DNA from: Clostridia bacterium
GTDB taxonomy: Bacteria > Bacillota > Clostridia > Oscillospirales > CAG-272
DNA length: 48,743 bases
Assembly (NCBI GenBank): GCA_017447775.1
Contig: JAFSMU010000021.1
Location: forward strand, 1-48,743
Direction of reading: 5' to 3'
Position numbers and translations under genes: made by a program. Positions 41,391 through 48,501 of the stretch are shown here, in pieces. How positions within the stretch are numbered: position 1 is the stretch's first letter; each line of letters opens with the position of its first letter. Under the pieces are notes generated by a model. That model was given only the letters and a program-made list of their open reading frames with translations, made no database searches and was not told the DNA's origin.

Positions 41391-42427
41391 TGAAAACCGA
41401 TATTTTGTCAATGACGCTCCCCGAGCTTACGGAGTTTGTCATCTCCCTCGGCGAGCCGAAATACCGCGCCGGTCAGATTTACGGCTGGCTTATGCGCGGG
41501 GAGGATATTTCCGGGATGGGAAACATCCCGAAAAGCCTTAAAGAAAAACTTTCCGACGCTTCGTTTGTAGCGTCCGCGAAGATGATAAACAAGCAGGTAT
41601 CGCGCGACGGCACGGTGAAATACCTGTACGAGCTTTACGACGGCGAGGCCGTTGAAAGCGTGCTTATGCAGTACAAATACGGGAAAACGATATGCATATC
41701 GAGCGAGGTCGGCTGCCCTATGGGGTGCGCGTTCTGTGCGTCGACACTCGGCGGGATAAAGCGGAAGCTGCTGCCCTCGGAGATGCTCTCGCAAGTCATT
41801 CAAACGCAAAAGGACGCGGGCGAGCGGATATCGAACATCGTTATGATGGGGATCGGCGAGCCGCTTGACAACTACGACAACGTGATAAAATTCCTTCGCC
41901 TTGTCGGCTCCCCCGACGGACTTAATATCGGATATCGCCACATTTCCCTCTCTACCTGCGGAATTGTGGACAAGATATACGCGCTTGCAGATGAGGATTT
42001 GCCGATAACGCTGTCGATCTCCCTTCACGCGTCCGACGATGAAACGCGCTCATCCCTTATGCCTGTAAACAACAAATGGAACATCGAAAAACTGCTGACA
42101 GCCTGCCGCGACTACTTCAAAAAGACGGGGCGGCGGATATCGTTTGAATACACGCTTGTCAGCGGCAAAAACGACGACGAGCGCGACGCGGCAAGGCTTG
42201 CGTCGGTGCTGAAAAAATACTGCGGCACAATGCCGCTTCACGTAAATCTTATTCCCGTCAACAACGTGACCGAGCGCGGCTTTGTGCCGAGCGACAGAGG
42301 GAGAGTTGAAAAATTTGCGGGCGTTCTTACACAAAATCGCATAGAGGCGACGGTAAGGCGCAGGCTCGGTTCGGATATTGACGCGTCGTGCGGACAGCTT
42401 CGCGCAAAACATGAAAAAATACTTTGA
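41390..42427 (+). CDS. rlmN: Dual-specificity 23S rRNA/tRNA adenine-C2 methyltransferase RlmN
   Basis: RlmN is a radical-SAM enzyme that methylates A2503 of 23S rRNA and A37 of some tRNAs. The 345-residue protein has the cluster-binding cysteines 109, 113 and 116 in GCPMGCAFC, GIGEPLDNYDNV, and the catalytic Cys334 in DIDASCGQL near the C-terminus. The Cys pair needed for the methyl-relay mechanism is thus intact. It overlaps rsmB by one base. Confidence 0.97.
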   Translation: MKTDILSMTLPELTEFVISLGEPKYRAGQIYGWLMRGEDISGMGNIPKSLKEKLSDASFVASAKMINKQVSRDGTVKYLYELYDGEAVESVLMQYKYGKTICISSEVGCPMGCAFCASTLGGIKRKLLPSEMLSQVIQTQKDAGERISNIVMMGIGEPLDNYDNVIKFLRLVGSPDGLNIGYRHISLSTCGIVDKIYALADEDLPITLSISLHASDDETRSSLMPVNNKWNIEKLLTACRDYFKKTGRRISFEYTLVSGKNDDERDAARLASVLKKYCGTMPLHVNLIPVNNVTERGFVPSDRGRVEKFAGVLTQNRIEATVRRRLGSDIDASCGQLRAKHEKIL

Positions 42428-42443
42428 TAGGAAGTGCTGATAT

Positions 42444-43226
42444 ATGTTATACTACGGAAATACGGACGTCGGTATGAAGCGCCCGATAAATCAGGACAGT
42501 TTTCTTACGATCCCTCTTTGGGGCGGCGAGGGGACGCTCCTTATCGTCTGCGACGGCATGGGCGGACACAAGGCGGGCGACGTCGCTTCAAAGACAGCCA
42601 TCGAGGCGTTTTCAAAATCGATGTTCAGCAGTGAATGTCCCGACGAGGAAGCCGATATGTCGACGACCGACGCATACATAAAATACCAGCTTATCGCCTC
42701 GTGCGACGCGGCGAACCGCGCGGTGTATATGCTATCTAAGCAGAACAGCGACTACGAGGGGATGGGTACGACGCTTGTGTGCGCGTTTGTTTATAAAAAC
42801 AAGCTGTTCGCCGTCAACATCGGGGACAGTCGCCTGTATATGATAACGCGGTACAAAACGATACAGATCTCGCGCGACCATTCGTTTGTTCAGCACCTTA
42901 TCGACATCGGAAAGCTCACCGAGGAGGAGGCGAAAACGTATCCGCGCCGCAATGTTATCACAAGGGCGGTCGGCGTTGCCGAAAAGACGCCCGTCGACTT
43001 CTTCTCGACGGATCTCTCCGAGTGGGAGGGCGGATATCTGCTTCTCTGCTCGGACGGACTTTCAAACTACGTCGACAACCAGATGCTCTTTGACGTGATC
43101 TATGACAGAAGCCCCGCCGACGAGGAGTCGGAATCGGACATTGCGGCGAAGGTAAACAAGCTAATCTCCATTGCAAACGGAAGCGGAGGCGCTGACAACA
43201 TTACTGCCGTTATAGGCAAGTTTTGA
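42444..43226 (+). CDS. prpC: PP2C-type Ser/Thr protein phosphatase PrpC
   Basis: PrpC reverses the phosphorylation made by the neighbouring kinase. The 260-residue protein has the metal-binding and catalytic motifs of bacterial PP2C: RPINQDSF, VCDGMGGHKAGD, GDSRLY, LLCSDGLSNYV and GGADNITAV. AGGAAG precedes the ATG. It lies 16 bp after rlmN and 8 bp before prkC, the normal order in Firmicutes. Confidence 0.96.
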   Translation: MLYYGNTDVGMKRPINQDSFLTIPLWGGEGTLLIVCDGMGGHKAGDVASKTAIEAFSKSMFSSECPDEEADMSTTDAYIKYQLIASCDAANRAVYMLSKQNSDYEGMGTTLVCAFVYKNKLFAVNIGDSRLYMITRYKTIQISRDHSFVQHLIDIGKLTEEEAKTYPRRNVITRAVGVAEKTPVDFFSTDLSEWEGGYLLLCSDGLSNYVDNQMLFDVIYDRSPADEESESDIAAKVNKLISIANGSGGADNITAVIGKF

Positions 43227-43234
43227 GGTGGACT

Positions 43235-44635
43235 ATGGATAGCAAAAGAATGGAAAAATACAACAGGTTTTGCGGCAAACTCTTAAACGACAGGTATCGC
43301 ATCGAAAAGCCCGTCGGAATGGGCGGCATGGCTGTCGTGTTCAAAGCCACGGATACGCTGACGGGCAGGTGCGTCGCCATAAAGATGCTGCGCGAGGAAG
43401 AAGCGGCAAATCCGCAGATACTGCGCCGATTCGTAAACGAGTCGCGCGCCGTTGCCCGCCTTAACCACAACAACATCGTCAGGATCTACGACGTTTCCGT
43501 CGACAATCCGCTGAAATACATCGTCATGGAGTACATCGACGGGATGACGCTTCACGACTATATGGAATACAAAAAGCCGCTCGACTGGCGCGACGCCGTG
43601 ATCTACATCGATCAGATCCTCCGCGCGCTCGATCACGCGCATCAGAACGGCGTCGTTCACCGCGACATAAAGCCGCAGAACATTATGCTTCTCGAAGGCG
43701 GATACGTCAAGGTGATGGACTTCGGCATTGCAAAACTGCTTGACGCGACAGACCAGACGGTAAAGACAAGCTCCGCTATCGGCACGGTGTACTACATCAG
43801 CCCCGAGCAGGCGCAGAATACGACGATCGACTGCCGTTCCGACATTTACTCGCTCGGCTGTATGCTTTATGAAATGGTAACGGGCAAGCTGCCCTTCACC
43901 GCTGACAACTCAGTAGCGGTGGCGGTAAAGCAGATAAGCGAACAGCCCGTCGCGCCGTCGCAGATCAACCCCAGGATCCCGCTTGGACTTGAACAGATAA
44001 TTTTGTGCGCGATGCAGAAAAAGCCTGCGGACCGTTATCAGAGCGCGTCGCAGATGCTTCGTCACATACGCCAGTTTGAAAGCGATCCGACGATCGTGTT
44101 CATCATGCGCCGCCCGGCTCAGAAAACGCCGACGTCAGACGTGGCGATAAAGCGCACGGAAACGTCATCTCCCGATCAGCGCACGCCCGAACAGCAAGCC
44201 GAGCAGGTTCGCCGCGAGCCGGAGGCAAGAGCGCGCGTTTACGATAATTTACAGCACAAGGCGGCGCCGGGTGAAAATCAGCAAGTTCGCCGCGCACCTT
44301 CACAGCAGCAACAGCCGCAGCAACGGCAGCAAGCTCGTCCGTCGGCGCAAAGCCAGCAAAGTCGTCCGTCGGCGCAAAGACAAGGCGCGCCGCGGCCCAT
44401 GCAGCCTCAGCAAAACAGGCAGGCACAGGCAAGGTCCGGCTCCGATGGCGGCGGGCGCAAGAAAGAAAAGGCGACGATCGTGTTCATTTTCGTCATATTC
44501 CTTATAATCGCGGCGGCGCTGTTGTTCCTGCTTTACACGCTTATTTCAAGGGACGTATCAATGCCCAAAGGCGAGAGCTTTATGTCGGCAGTGTTTGATA
44601 AAATATCGCTTTATGCAAGGTCGCTCAGCTTATGA
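43235..44635 (+). CDS. prkC: Membrane Ser/Thr protein kinase PrkC/PknB without PASTA domains
   Basis: A 466-residue Hanks-type kinase. All catalytic elements are present: glycine loop GMGGMAVV, Lys50 in VAIK, Glu69, HRDIKPQN (142-149), DFG (162-164) and the SPEQ segment. After the kinase domain come about 110 residues rich in Gln, Arg and Pro, then one transmembrane helix (about 412-436). Only some 29 residues lie outside, ending ARSLSL. Usual homologues carry two to four extracellular PASTA domains that bind muropeptides; none is present, and rsgA starts at once (ATGA overlap), so they are not hidden in another frame. GAGGTGG precedes the ATG at 43235. Confidence 0.94.
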   Translation: MDSKRMEKYNRFCGKLLNDRYRIEKPVGMGGMAVVFKATDTLTGRCVAIKMLREEEAANPQILRRFVNESRAVARLNHNNIVRIYDVSVDNPLKYIVMEYIDGMTLHDYMEYKKPLDWRDAVIYIDQILRALDHAHQNGVVHRDIKPQNIMLLEGGYVKVMDFGIAKLLDATDQTVKTSSAIGTVYYISPEQAQNTTIDCRSDIYSLGCMLYEMVTGKLPFTADNSVAVAVKQISEQPVAPSQINPRIPLGLEQIILCAMQKKPADRYQSASQMLRHIRQFESDPTIVFIMRRPAQKTPTSDVAIKRTETSSPDQRTPEQQAEQVRREPEARARVYDNLQHKAAPGENQQVRRAPSQQQQPQQRQQARPSAQSQQSRPSAQRQGAPRPMQPQQNRQAQARSGSDGGGRKKEKATIVFIFVIFLIIAAALLFLLYTLISRDVSMPKGESFMSAVFDKISLYARSLSL

Positions 44636-45534
44636 CGGGTAAGATAATCGGCTCGTCGGGCGGTCTTTACGAGATCTTATCAGGCGGAAAGACTTACCGT
44701 ATGCGCGCCAAAGGCCTGTTCAGGCACACGCACGAAGCGCCGCTTGTCGGGGATGAGTGCGAGTTTTCAGCCGATAAAGAGCGCGGCTACGTCATCACGA
44801 AACTGCGTCAGCGCAAAAATTCGCTCATTCGCCCCGCGATAGCGAATATAGACAAGCTCATCATTGCGTTTGCGCCGAAATCGCCCGCGCCCGATCTGCT
44901 TTATATAGACAAGCTGATATCGGTTTGCGTATACAACAAAATCGAGCCAGTCATTGCAATAACGAAGGCTGACGCCGATATGAACGAAGCGCAGAGGCTT
45001 TCGGAGATATACAAAACGGTCGGTATTCCCGTGTTCATCACGTCGAGCAAAAATGGGGACGGGATTTTGGAGCTTTCAGCATTTATTTCGTCAAGAGACA
45101 GCGAAACGTTCTCTTTTGCGGGCGCGTCGGGCGTTGGAAAATCGTCGCTTCTGAACGCGCTCATCCCCGCGCTTGCGCTTAAAACGGGCGACATTTCCGA
45201 AAAAATCGAGCGCGGCAAGCACACGACGCGCTCCGTGTCGCTGTTTGAGCTATCGCGGCTTTTGCCGGGTGCGACGGGGTACATTGCAGACACGCCGGGC
45301 TTTTCGATGCTCGATCTTATATCGTTCAACTTCTTTTCGCTAAGCGATCTGCCGTCGACTTTCCCCGAGTTTGAAAAGTACGTCGGCGCTTGCCGCTGGC
45401 GCGACTGCACCCATACAAAAGAGGACGGATGCGCGATCACAAATGCGGTCAGCGAGGGCAAAATAGCTCCGTCAAGACGCGAAAGTTACCTTTTGATGTA
45501 TGATGACCTTTCAAAGAAAAAGGAATACAAATAA
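44632..45534 (+). CDS. rsgA: Ribosome small subunit-dependent GTPase RsgA
   Basis: RsgA is a circularly permuted GTPase that checks late 30S assembly. The 300-residue protein has an N-terminal OB fold. The permuted order follows: G4 TKAD (111-114), then G1 GASGVGKSS (164-172), then G3 DTPG (220-223). A C-terminal zinc knuckle is seen in CRWRDCTHTKEDGC. It overlaps prkC by four bases and is the last gene of the operon. rpe and thiN, which often follow it in Bacilli, are absent. Confidence 0.96.
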   Translation: MTGKIIGSSGGLYEILSGGKTYRMRAKGLFRHTHEAPLVGDECEFSADKERGYVITKLRQRKNSLIRPAIANIDKLIIAFAPKSPAPDLLYIDKLISVCVYNKIEPVIAITKADADMNEAQRLSEIYKTVGIPVFITSSKNGDGILELSAFISSRDSETFSFAGASGVGKSSLLNALIPALALKTGDISEKIERGKHTTRSVSLFELSRLLPGATGYIADTPGFSMLDLISFNFFSLSDLPSTFPEFEKYVGACRWRDCTHTKEDGCAITNAVSEGKIAPSRRESYLLMYDDLSKKKEYK

Positions 45535-45535
45535 A

Positions 45536-45566
45536 CCGCCCGCGCAAAGCGAGCGGTTTTATTTTT
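45536..45566 (+). terminator. Terminator of the yicC-rsgA operon
   Basis: AAACCGC/GCGGTTT stem extended by an inner CGC/GCG pair, followed by a T-rich tract, directly after the rsgA stop. Confidence 0.82.
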
Positions 45567-45584
45567 GGGGTGAGTAACGCCTGC

Positions 45585-45636
45585 CCCTTTCGTCGCCCGG
45601 CGGGCGACACCTCCGGCGCATTCGCGCCGGATAAAA
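45585..45636. repeat. Structured intergenic repeat, copy A
   Basis: The unit CCCTTTCGTCGCC...GGCGACACCTCCGGCGC...GCGCCG...TAAAA forms two hairpins: GTCGCCC/GGGCGAC and CCGGCGC/GCGCCGG. The same unit recurs at 45717-45765 with altered stems that still pair. The segment between (45638-45716) has a further hairpin CCTCCTTT/AAAGGGAGG. Confidence 0.8.
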
Positions 45637-45716
45637 GCCTCCTTTGTGTAAAGGGAGGTGGCAACGAGCATAGCGAGTTGACGGAGGGATTGTTCGTGAC
45701 GTAAGCAACCTCGCCA

Positions 45717-45765
45717 CCCTTTCGTCGCCTTTGGCGACACCTCCGGCGCGCAGCGCCGATTAAAA
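45717..45765. repeat. Structured intergenic repeat, copy B
   Basis: The second copy of the unit described at 45585, with stems GTCGCC/GGCGAC (loop TTT) and CGGCGC/GCGCCG. Loops differ from copy A while pairing is kept. Confidence 0.8.
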
Positions 45766-45769
45766 CCAT

Positions 45770-45805
45770 CGCTCTTTTCTTTCGGAGAGCGAAAGAAAAG
45801 GAGCG
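45770..45805. repeat. Long inverted repeat (15-bp stem)
   Basis: CGCTCTTTTCTTTCG pairs with CGAAAGAAAAGGAGCG (one bulged G), loop about five bases. There is no T run behind it, so it is not a standard terminator; it belongs to the same repeat cluster. Confidence 0.75.
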
Positions 45806-46071
45806 CAAAAGAAAGCTCAAAAGCTTTGTACTCGCCCTATGCGTGCTTCCGTTGTCTGCGACAGCCGGTTCACGCAAATTCGGGCGAAGGTGTGCAGTCC
45901 ATCAGACATCAGGCGTTGTATACCTATTCCCGATGTGCAAGCCACAACCCTTGCGGCTCGACTATTCAGGAGCGCCTTCGGCGCGAAAAGGCAATGCAGC
46001 GGCAGTGGGCGTCCCACGTCCGCGCACGGCGCCCCCCGACATTGCGAAATTTTGTATTTTTTTATAAATCG
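45806..46071. other. Non-coding stretch with several small hairpins
   Basis: No gene is supported. Overlapping frames are open on both strands but none has a ribosome site or protein-like composition. Small hairpins such as TGTC-TGC-GACA, GCGCC-TTC-GGCGC and GTGGG-CGT-CCCAC are scattered through it, which suggests a further part of the intergenic repeat cluster. Confidence 0.55.
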
Positions 46072-46100
46072 TTGACAAAGAACATATTTTATGATAAACT
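46072..46100 (+). promoter_or_regulatory. Sigma-A promoter of the 6S-like RNA
   Basis: Perfect TTGACA (46072-46077), 17-bp spacer, TAAACT (46095-46100) with TG at the extended -10 position. The predicted start near 46107 is the first base of the closing stem of the RNA described next. Confidence 0.75.
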
Positions 46101-46106
46101 ATTCTC

Positions 46107-46297
46107 ACCACAAAACAAATATGTAATCTTTCGTCCCATAATTTTTATTATGTTTTTTTCTCATACAATCGAACAGAATAATACATTGAAAAAATGTATT
46201 CTCTCTGTGTTTGGTTGTATGACTTGATTACAGAACGGTTTTGTGGTAGAAATCGAGAGATTACATTTTCAGTGCGCTCTCGGGCGCACTTTTTTTA
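46107..46297 (+). ncRNA. Candidate 6S-like regulatory RNA (or attenuator leader)
   Basis: A rod-shaped fold of about 190 nt can be drawn by hand. The closing stem pairs ACCACAAAAC (46107-46116) with GTTTTGTGGT (46238-46247). After a 5x5 internal loop, TGTAATC (46122-46128) pairs with GATTACA (46226-46232). A large one-sided bubble (46129-46161 against 46222-46225) contains a small hairpin CATAAT/ATTATG. An upper stem pairs CATACAA (46162-46168) with TTGTATG and continues to an apical hairpin AATACATT/AATGTATT. A U-tract terminator follows at 46271-46296. Size, 5'/3' pairing and central bubble resemble 6S RNA, which mimics an open promoter and binds RNA polymerase. A cis-acting leader for the 88-codon gene downstream is the alternative. 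Confidence 0.5.
46271..46296 (+). terminator. Intrinsic terminator between the RNA and the 88-codon gene
   Basis: AGTGCGC/GCGCACT stem with a six-base loop and seven T, immediately followed by the AGGAGG of the next gene. Its loop (TCTCG) is complementary to the upstream CGAGA at 46254-46258, so an antiterminating or loop-loop contact is possible. Confidence 0.85.
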
Positions 46298-46310
46298 GGA
46301 GGTTTTCAAA

Positions 46311-46577
46311 ATGGAATTACCACGCCGTTTTTATGAGAAAAAAACTCCGTCCGTCAAATTCTTCCCCACCGACGAAATTCGCGCTCTTTACGACGAAATC
46401 TACGACGCGTCGTGCGAACTTCTAAACGAGATCCCGGAGGAACTGAAAGACAAATTCAAAAATATGTGCATGGATTTCTATTGCCTGTACGTGAAAACAA
46501 GAGATACGGCATACAAAAACGGCCGCGACGAAATAATCGACCACTTGATCGATGTGCTGAACGAAAAAAAGTCTTGA
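46311..46577 (+). CDS. Unknown 88-residue protein downstream of the 6S-like RNA
   Basis: I do not recognise this protein. It is soluble, acidic in the middle and largely helical in appearance (DEIRALYDEIYDASCELLNE, then EELKDKFKNMC and RDEIIDHLIDVLNEKKS). AGGAGG lies 8 nt before the ATG, showing good translation. A terminator lies right before the ribosome site, so expression may depend on read-through from the RNA gene. Another terminator overlaps its end. It has no conserved operon partner here; the next gene is convergent. Confidence 0.75.
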   Translation: MELPRRFYEKKTPSVKFFPTDEIRALYDEIYDASCELLNEIPEELKDKFKNMCMDFYCLYVKTRDTAYKNGRDEIIDHLIDVLNEKKS

Positions 46578-46595
46578 TAATTCAAGACTTTTTTA
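46564..46595. terminator. Bidirectional terminator
   Basis: AAAAGTCTTGA/TCAAGACTTTT stem with loop TAAT, flanked by A and T tracts. It lies between the 88-codon gene and the convergent HAD gene and includes both stops. Confidence 0.88.
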
Positions 46596-47258
46596 TTTTA
46601 TAAGAATATTTCTGAGCTGTGCGACGTCATCAAGATACACACTTGAATTTTCCCGCATATAACGCTTGATCTCCGGCACAAAATGCGACCATCCCGCCGC
46701 CGCAAAATGTGCCCCCGCGCGCTTTGCCATTTCAAGTCCCGTGCGAAGATCGTCGACAACAAGCACGTTGTCCGGAGTGATGCCGATCTCACGGCACGCG
46801 TCATCAATGGAATACGTCGACGGCTTGCACTTGTCCGGCGGCAGCTCGCAGCCGTATATCAGATCGGGAACAAAGCCGAGCCGCGCGGTATAATCACGCG
46901 AAATGACGTCCCGATGCGACTGCGACGAAACAGCGATAACGCCGCCCGCCGCACGAAAATCGGATAAGATCTCGCCTATCCCCTCGTAAAAATGCGGCAC
47001 GCGCTCCTTTATGTAGTTTTGCCACATTTCAAGTTCAAGATCAAGTTCTTCTTTTGTGAACCCAAGAATCCGCGTGTAGTAGTCGTAAAGTCCGGGATAA
47101 AAGCAAGCGTTCATGAACTCTTCGAGAGTCAGAATGTATTCCCCGGGGCGGAACGTTTCCACCGTCTTGACAAAGCACGGGTAATGTATCTCGCGCGAGC
47201 TGTCAACAGCCGTGTCGTCGTGGTCGATCATAAGGCATTTATATTTGATTTGGCTCAT
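46593..47258 (-). CDS. HAD-superfamily hydrolase
   Basis: A 221-residue haloacid dehalogenase-type hydrolase, probably a small-molecule phosphatase. Motif I is LMIDHDDTAVDS with nucleophile Asp12 and acid Asp14. The motif II Ser is in AVSSQSH. The motif III Lys is in DKCKPSTYSI, and motif IV is VLVVDDLRTG. A helical cap lies between motifs I and II, as in phosphoglycolate-phosphatase-like members. The ATG at 47258 overlaps the end of alr by 20 bp and lies 10 nt after AAGGGA; a GTG at 47267 is a weaker choice. It follows alr in the same transcript. The substrate is unknown. Confidence 0.86.
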   Translation of the reverse strand: MSQIKYKCLMIDHDDTAVDSSREIHYPCFVKTVETFRPGEYILTLEEFMNACFYPGLYDYYTRILGFTKEELDLELEMWQNYIKERVPHFYEGIGEILSDFRAAGGVIAVSSQSHRDVISRDYTARLGFVPDLIYGCELPPDKCKPSTYSIDDACREIGITPDNVLVVDDLRTGLEMAKRAGAHFAAAGWSHFVPEIKRYMRENSSVYLDDVAQLRNILIK

Positions 47259-48324
47259 TGTTTTCACTTCCCTTGTAAATTCTCGGCACGCGCTTTGATA
47301 TGCCGCAGACTATCTCGTAATTTATCGTGCCGCACGCGCGCGCCACGTCTTCCGCGCTGATTTTTTCGCCGCCGTCGCCGCCGATTATCGTGGCTGTGTC
47401 ACCGACGGAAAAATCAATCCCGTCAACCGCGACCATCAGCGCGTCCATACAGACGTTGCCGACGATCTTCGCCCGCTTGCCGCCGATGATGACGTGCCCG
47501 CCCGCAGCATAGGCACGCGGCACTCCGTCGCCGTATCCCGCCGAAACGGTGGCGATCTCCATATCGCGAAACGCACAAAAAGCCGTGCCATAGCCGACAA
47601 ACTCGCCCTTTTTGACGCACCGCCTTGATACGATGGCCGCGCAAAATGACAGTGCCGGCAAAAGCGCCGCGTCATTTTCTCCGCTTGGCGACATCCCGTA
47701 AAGAGATACGCCGATTCGCGCCACGTCGTCGCCGGCCCCTATCGACGCGCTGCTCGGAAAAGACCACAAAAGATCGCGCCTGCCTACATAAACCGACTTT
47801 AACATATTGAATCGTGCAAGCTGAAGCGAGGTGAACTCATCGTCGCCGCTCCGTGCGGGATGGCTGTAAATCCCCACCACGTCCACGTTTTTAAGGCCCA
47901 GCACAGCACCGACGCCCGAAATATCAGTATGCTCAAATCCGTCGCGGTTCATACCGGTATTGACGCAGATAAACGCGCGGGCGCGTTTATTCTTTCGCCG
48001 CGCAGCCTCGTTCAAAAGCAGCGCGTTTTTTTCGTTTCCGACAGACACGACTATTCCCGCGTCGACGGCTCGCTCAAATTCCGGCGCGTATCCGTCACCG
48101 AGAACAACGACGGGCGATTTTATCGCGGCACCGACAAGAGCCTCCGCCTCGTCGATGTTTGACACCGCAAACGCCAGCGCATCGCTATCGAGCGCGCGGG
48201 CAACCTCAACGGCTCCGTGCCCGTATGCGTCGGCTTTTACGACGGCAACGGCGGGACGTGTGCGCGACAGACGGCGGAAGTTTTCTTTGATGTTATATAG
48301 GTTTATTTTGGCAAAATTTCTCAC
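47239..48324 (-). CDS. alr: Alanine racemase
   Basis: Alr makes D-alanine for peptidoglycan using PLP. The 361-residue protein has the PLP-lysine motif VVKADAYGHG (Lys30), the glycyl segment INTGMNRDGF-like ICVNTGMNRDGFE, the catalytic tyrosine in RIGVSLYGMSP, and SAGYGDGVPR with NVCMDALMV near the C-terminus. The start is a GTG at 48324, preceded by GAGG at 6 nt; the longer TTG-initiated frame from 48348 adds residues with no homology. The promoter lies directly after the rRNA terminator. Its last 20 bp overlap the HAD gene. Confidence 0.96.
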   Translation of the reverse strand: MRNFAKINLYNIKENFRRLSRTRPAVAVVKADAYGHGAVEVARALDSDALAFAVSNIDEAEALVGAAIKSPVVVLGDGYAPEFERAVDAGIVVSVGNEKNALLLNEAARRKNKRARAFICVNTGMNRDGFEHTDISGVGAVLGLKNVDVVGIYSHPARSGDDEFTSLQLARFNMLKSVYVGRRDLLWSFPSSASIGAGDDVARIGVSLYGMSPSGENDAALLPALSFCAAIVSRRCVKKGEFVGYGTAFCAFRDMEIATVSAGYGDGVPRAYAAGGHVIIGGKRAKIVGNVCMDALMVAVDGIDFSVGDTATIIGGDGGEKISAEDVARACGTINYEIVCGISKRVPRIYKGSENNEPNQI

Positions 48325-48392
48325 AATTACCTCGAAAAGTTTTATCAAGGTAGTATATGAAAAAATAATTTTGGTGTGAAGCCTTCGGCTTA

Positions 48393-48420
48393 ATTATATC
48401 ATACAAAAACAAAAAAGCAA
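48393..48420 (-). promoter_or_regulatory. Extended -10 promoter of alr
   Basis: On the minus strand: TTGCTT (48420-48415), 16-bp spacer, perfect TATAAT (48398-48393) with an extended -10 TG. The -35 box overlaps the rRNA terminator hairpin. A small AAGCC-GAA-GGCTT hairpin lies at the predicted transcript start (48379-48391). Confidence 0.68.
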
Positions 48421-48434
48421 GTCCAAAGACTTGC
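48405..48434 (-). terminator. rRNA operon terminator
   Basis: On the minus strand: GCAAGTC/GACTTGC stem (48434-48417) with loop TTTG, followed by TTTTTT and a further T-rich stretch. It begins only about 68 nt after the 23S rRNA 3' end. Confidence 0.85.
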
Positions 48435-48501
48435 CTTATGATTGAATGACCATAGAGAACCGAATAAAGGAAACGAAACGGCAATTGTGTGATGTCCGAG
48501 A

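Noticed and set aside
45826..46227. Open frames on both strands in the repeat-rich intergenic region
   Set aside because: Several frames are open at once on both strands, as in GC-rich repeats. None has a ribosome site or a plausible protein pattern, and the longest one runs into the promoter and the RNA candidate.
48325..48501. 5S rRNA or tRNA between 23S and alr
   Set aside because: The stretch holds a short hairpin, a terminator and the alr promoter; it is too short and has no 5S or tRNA pattern.
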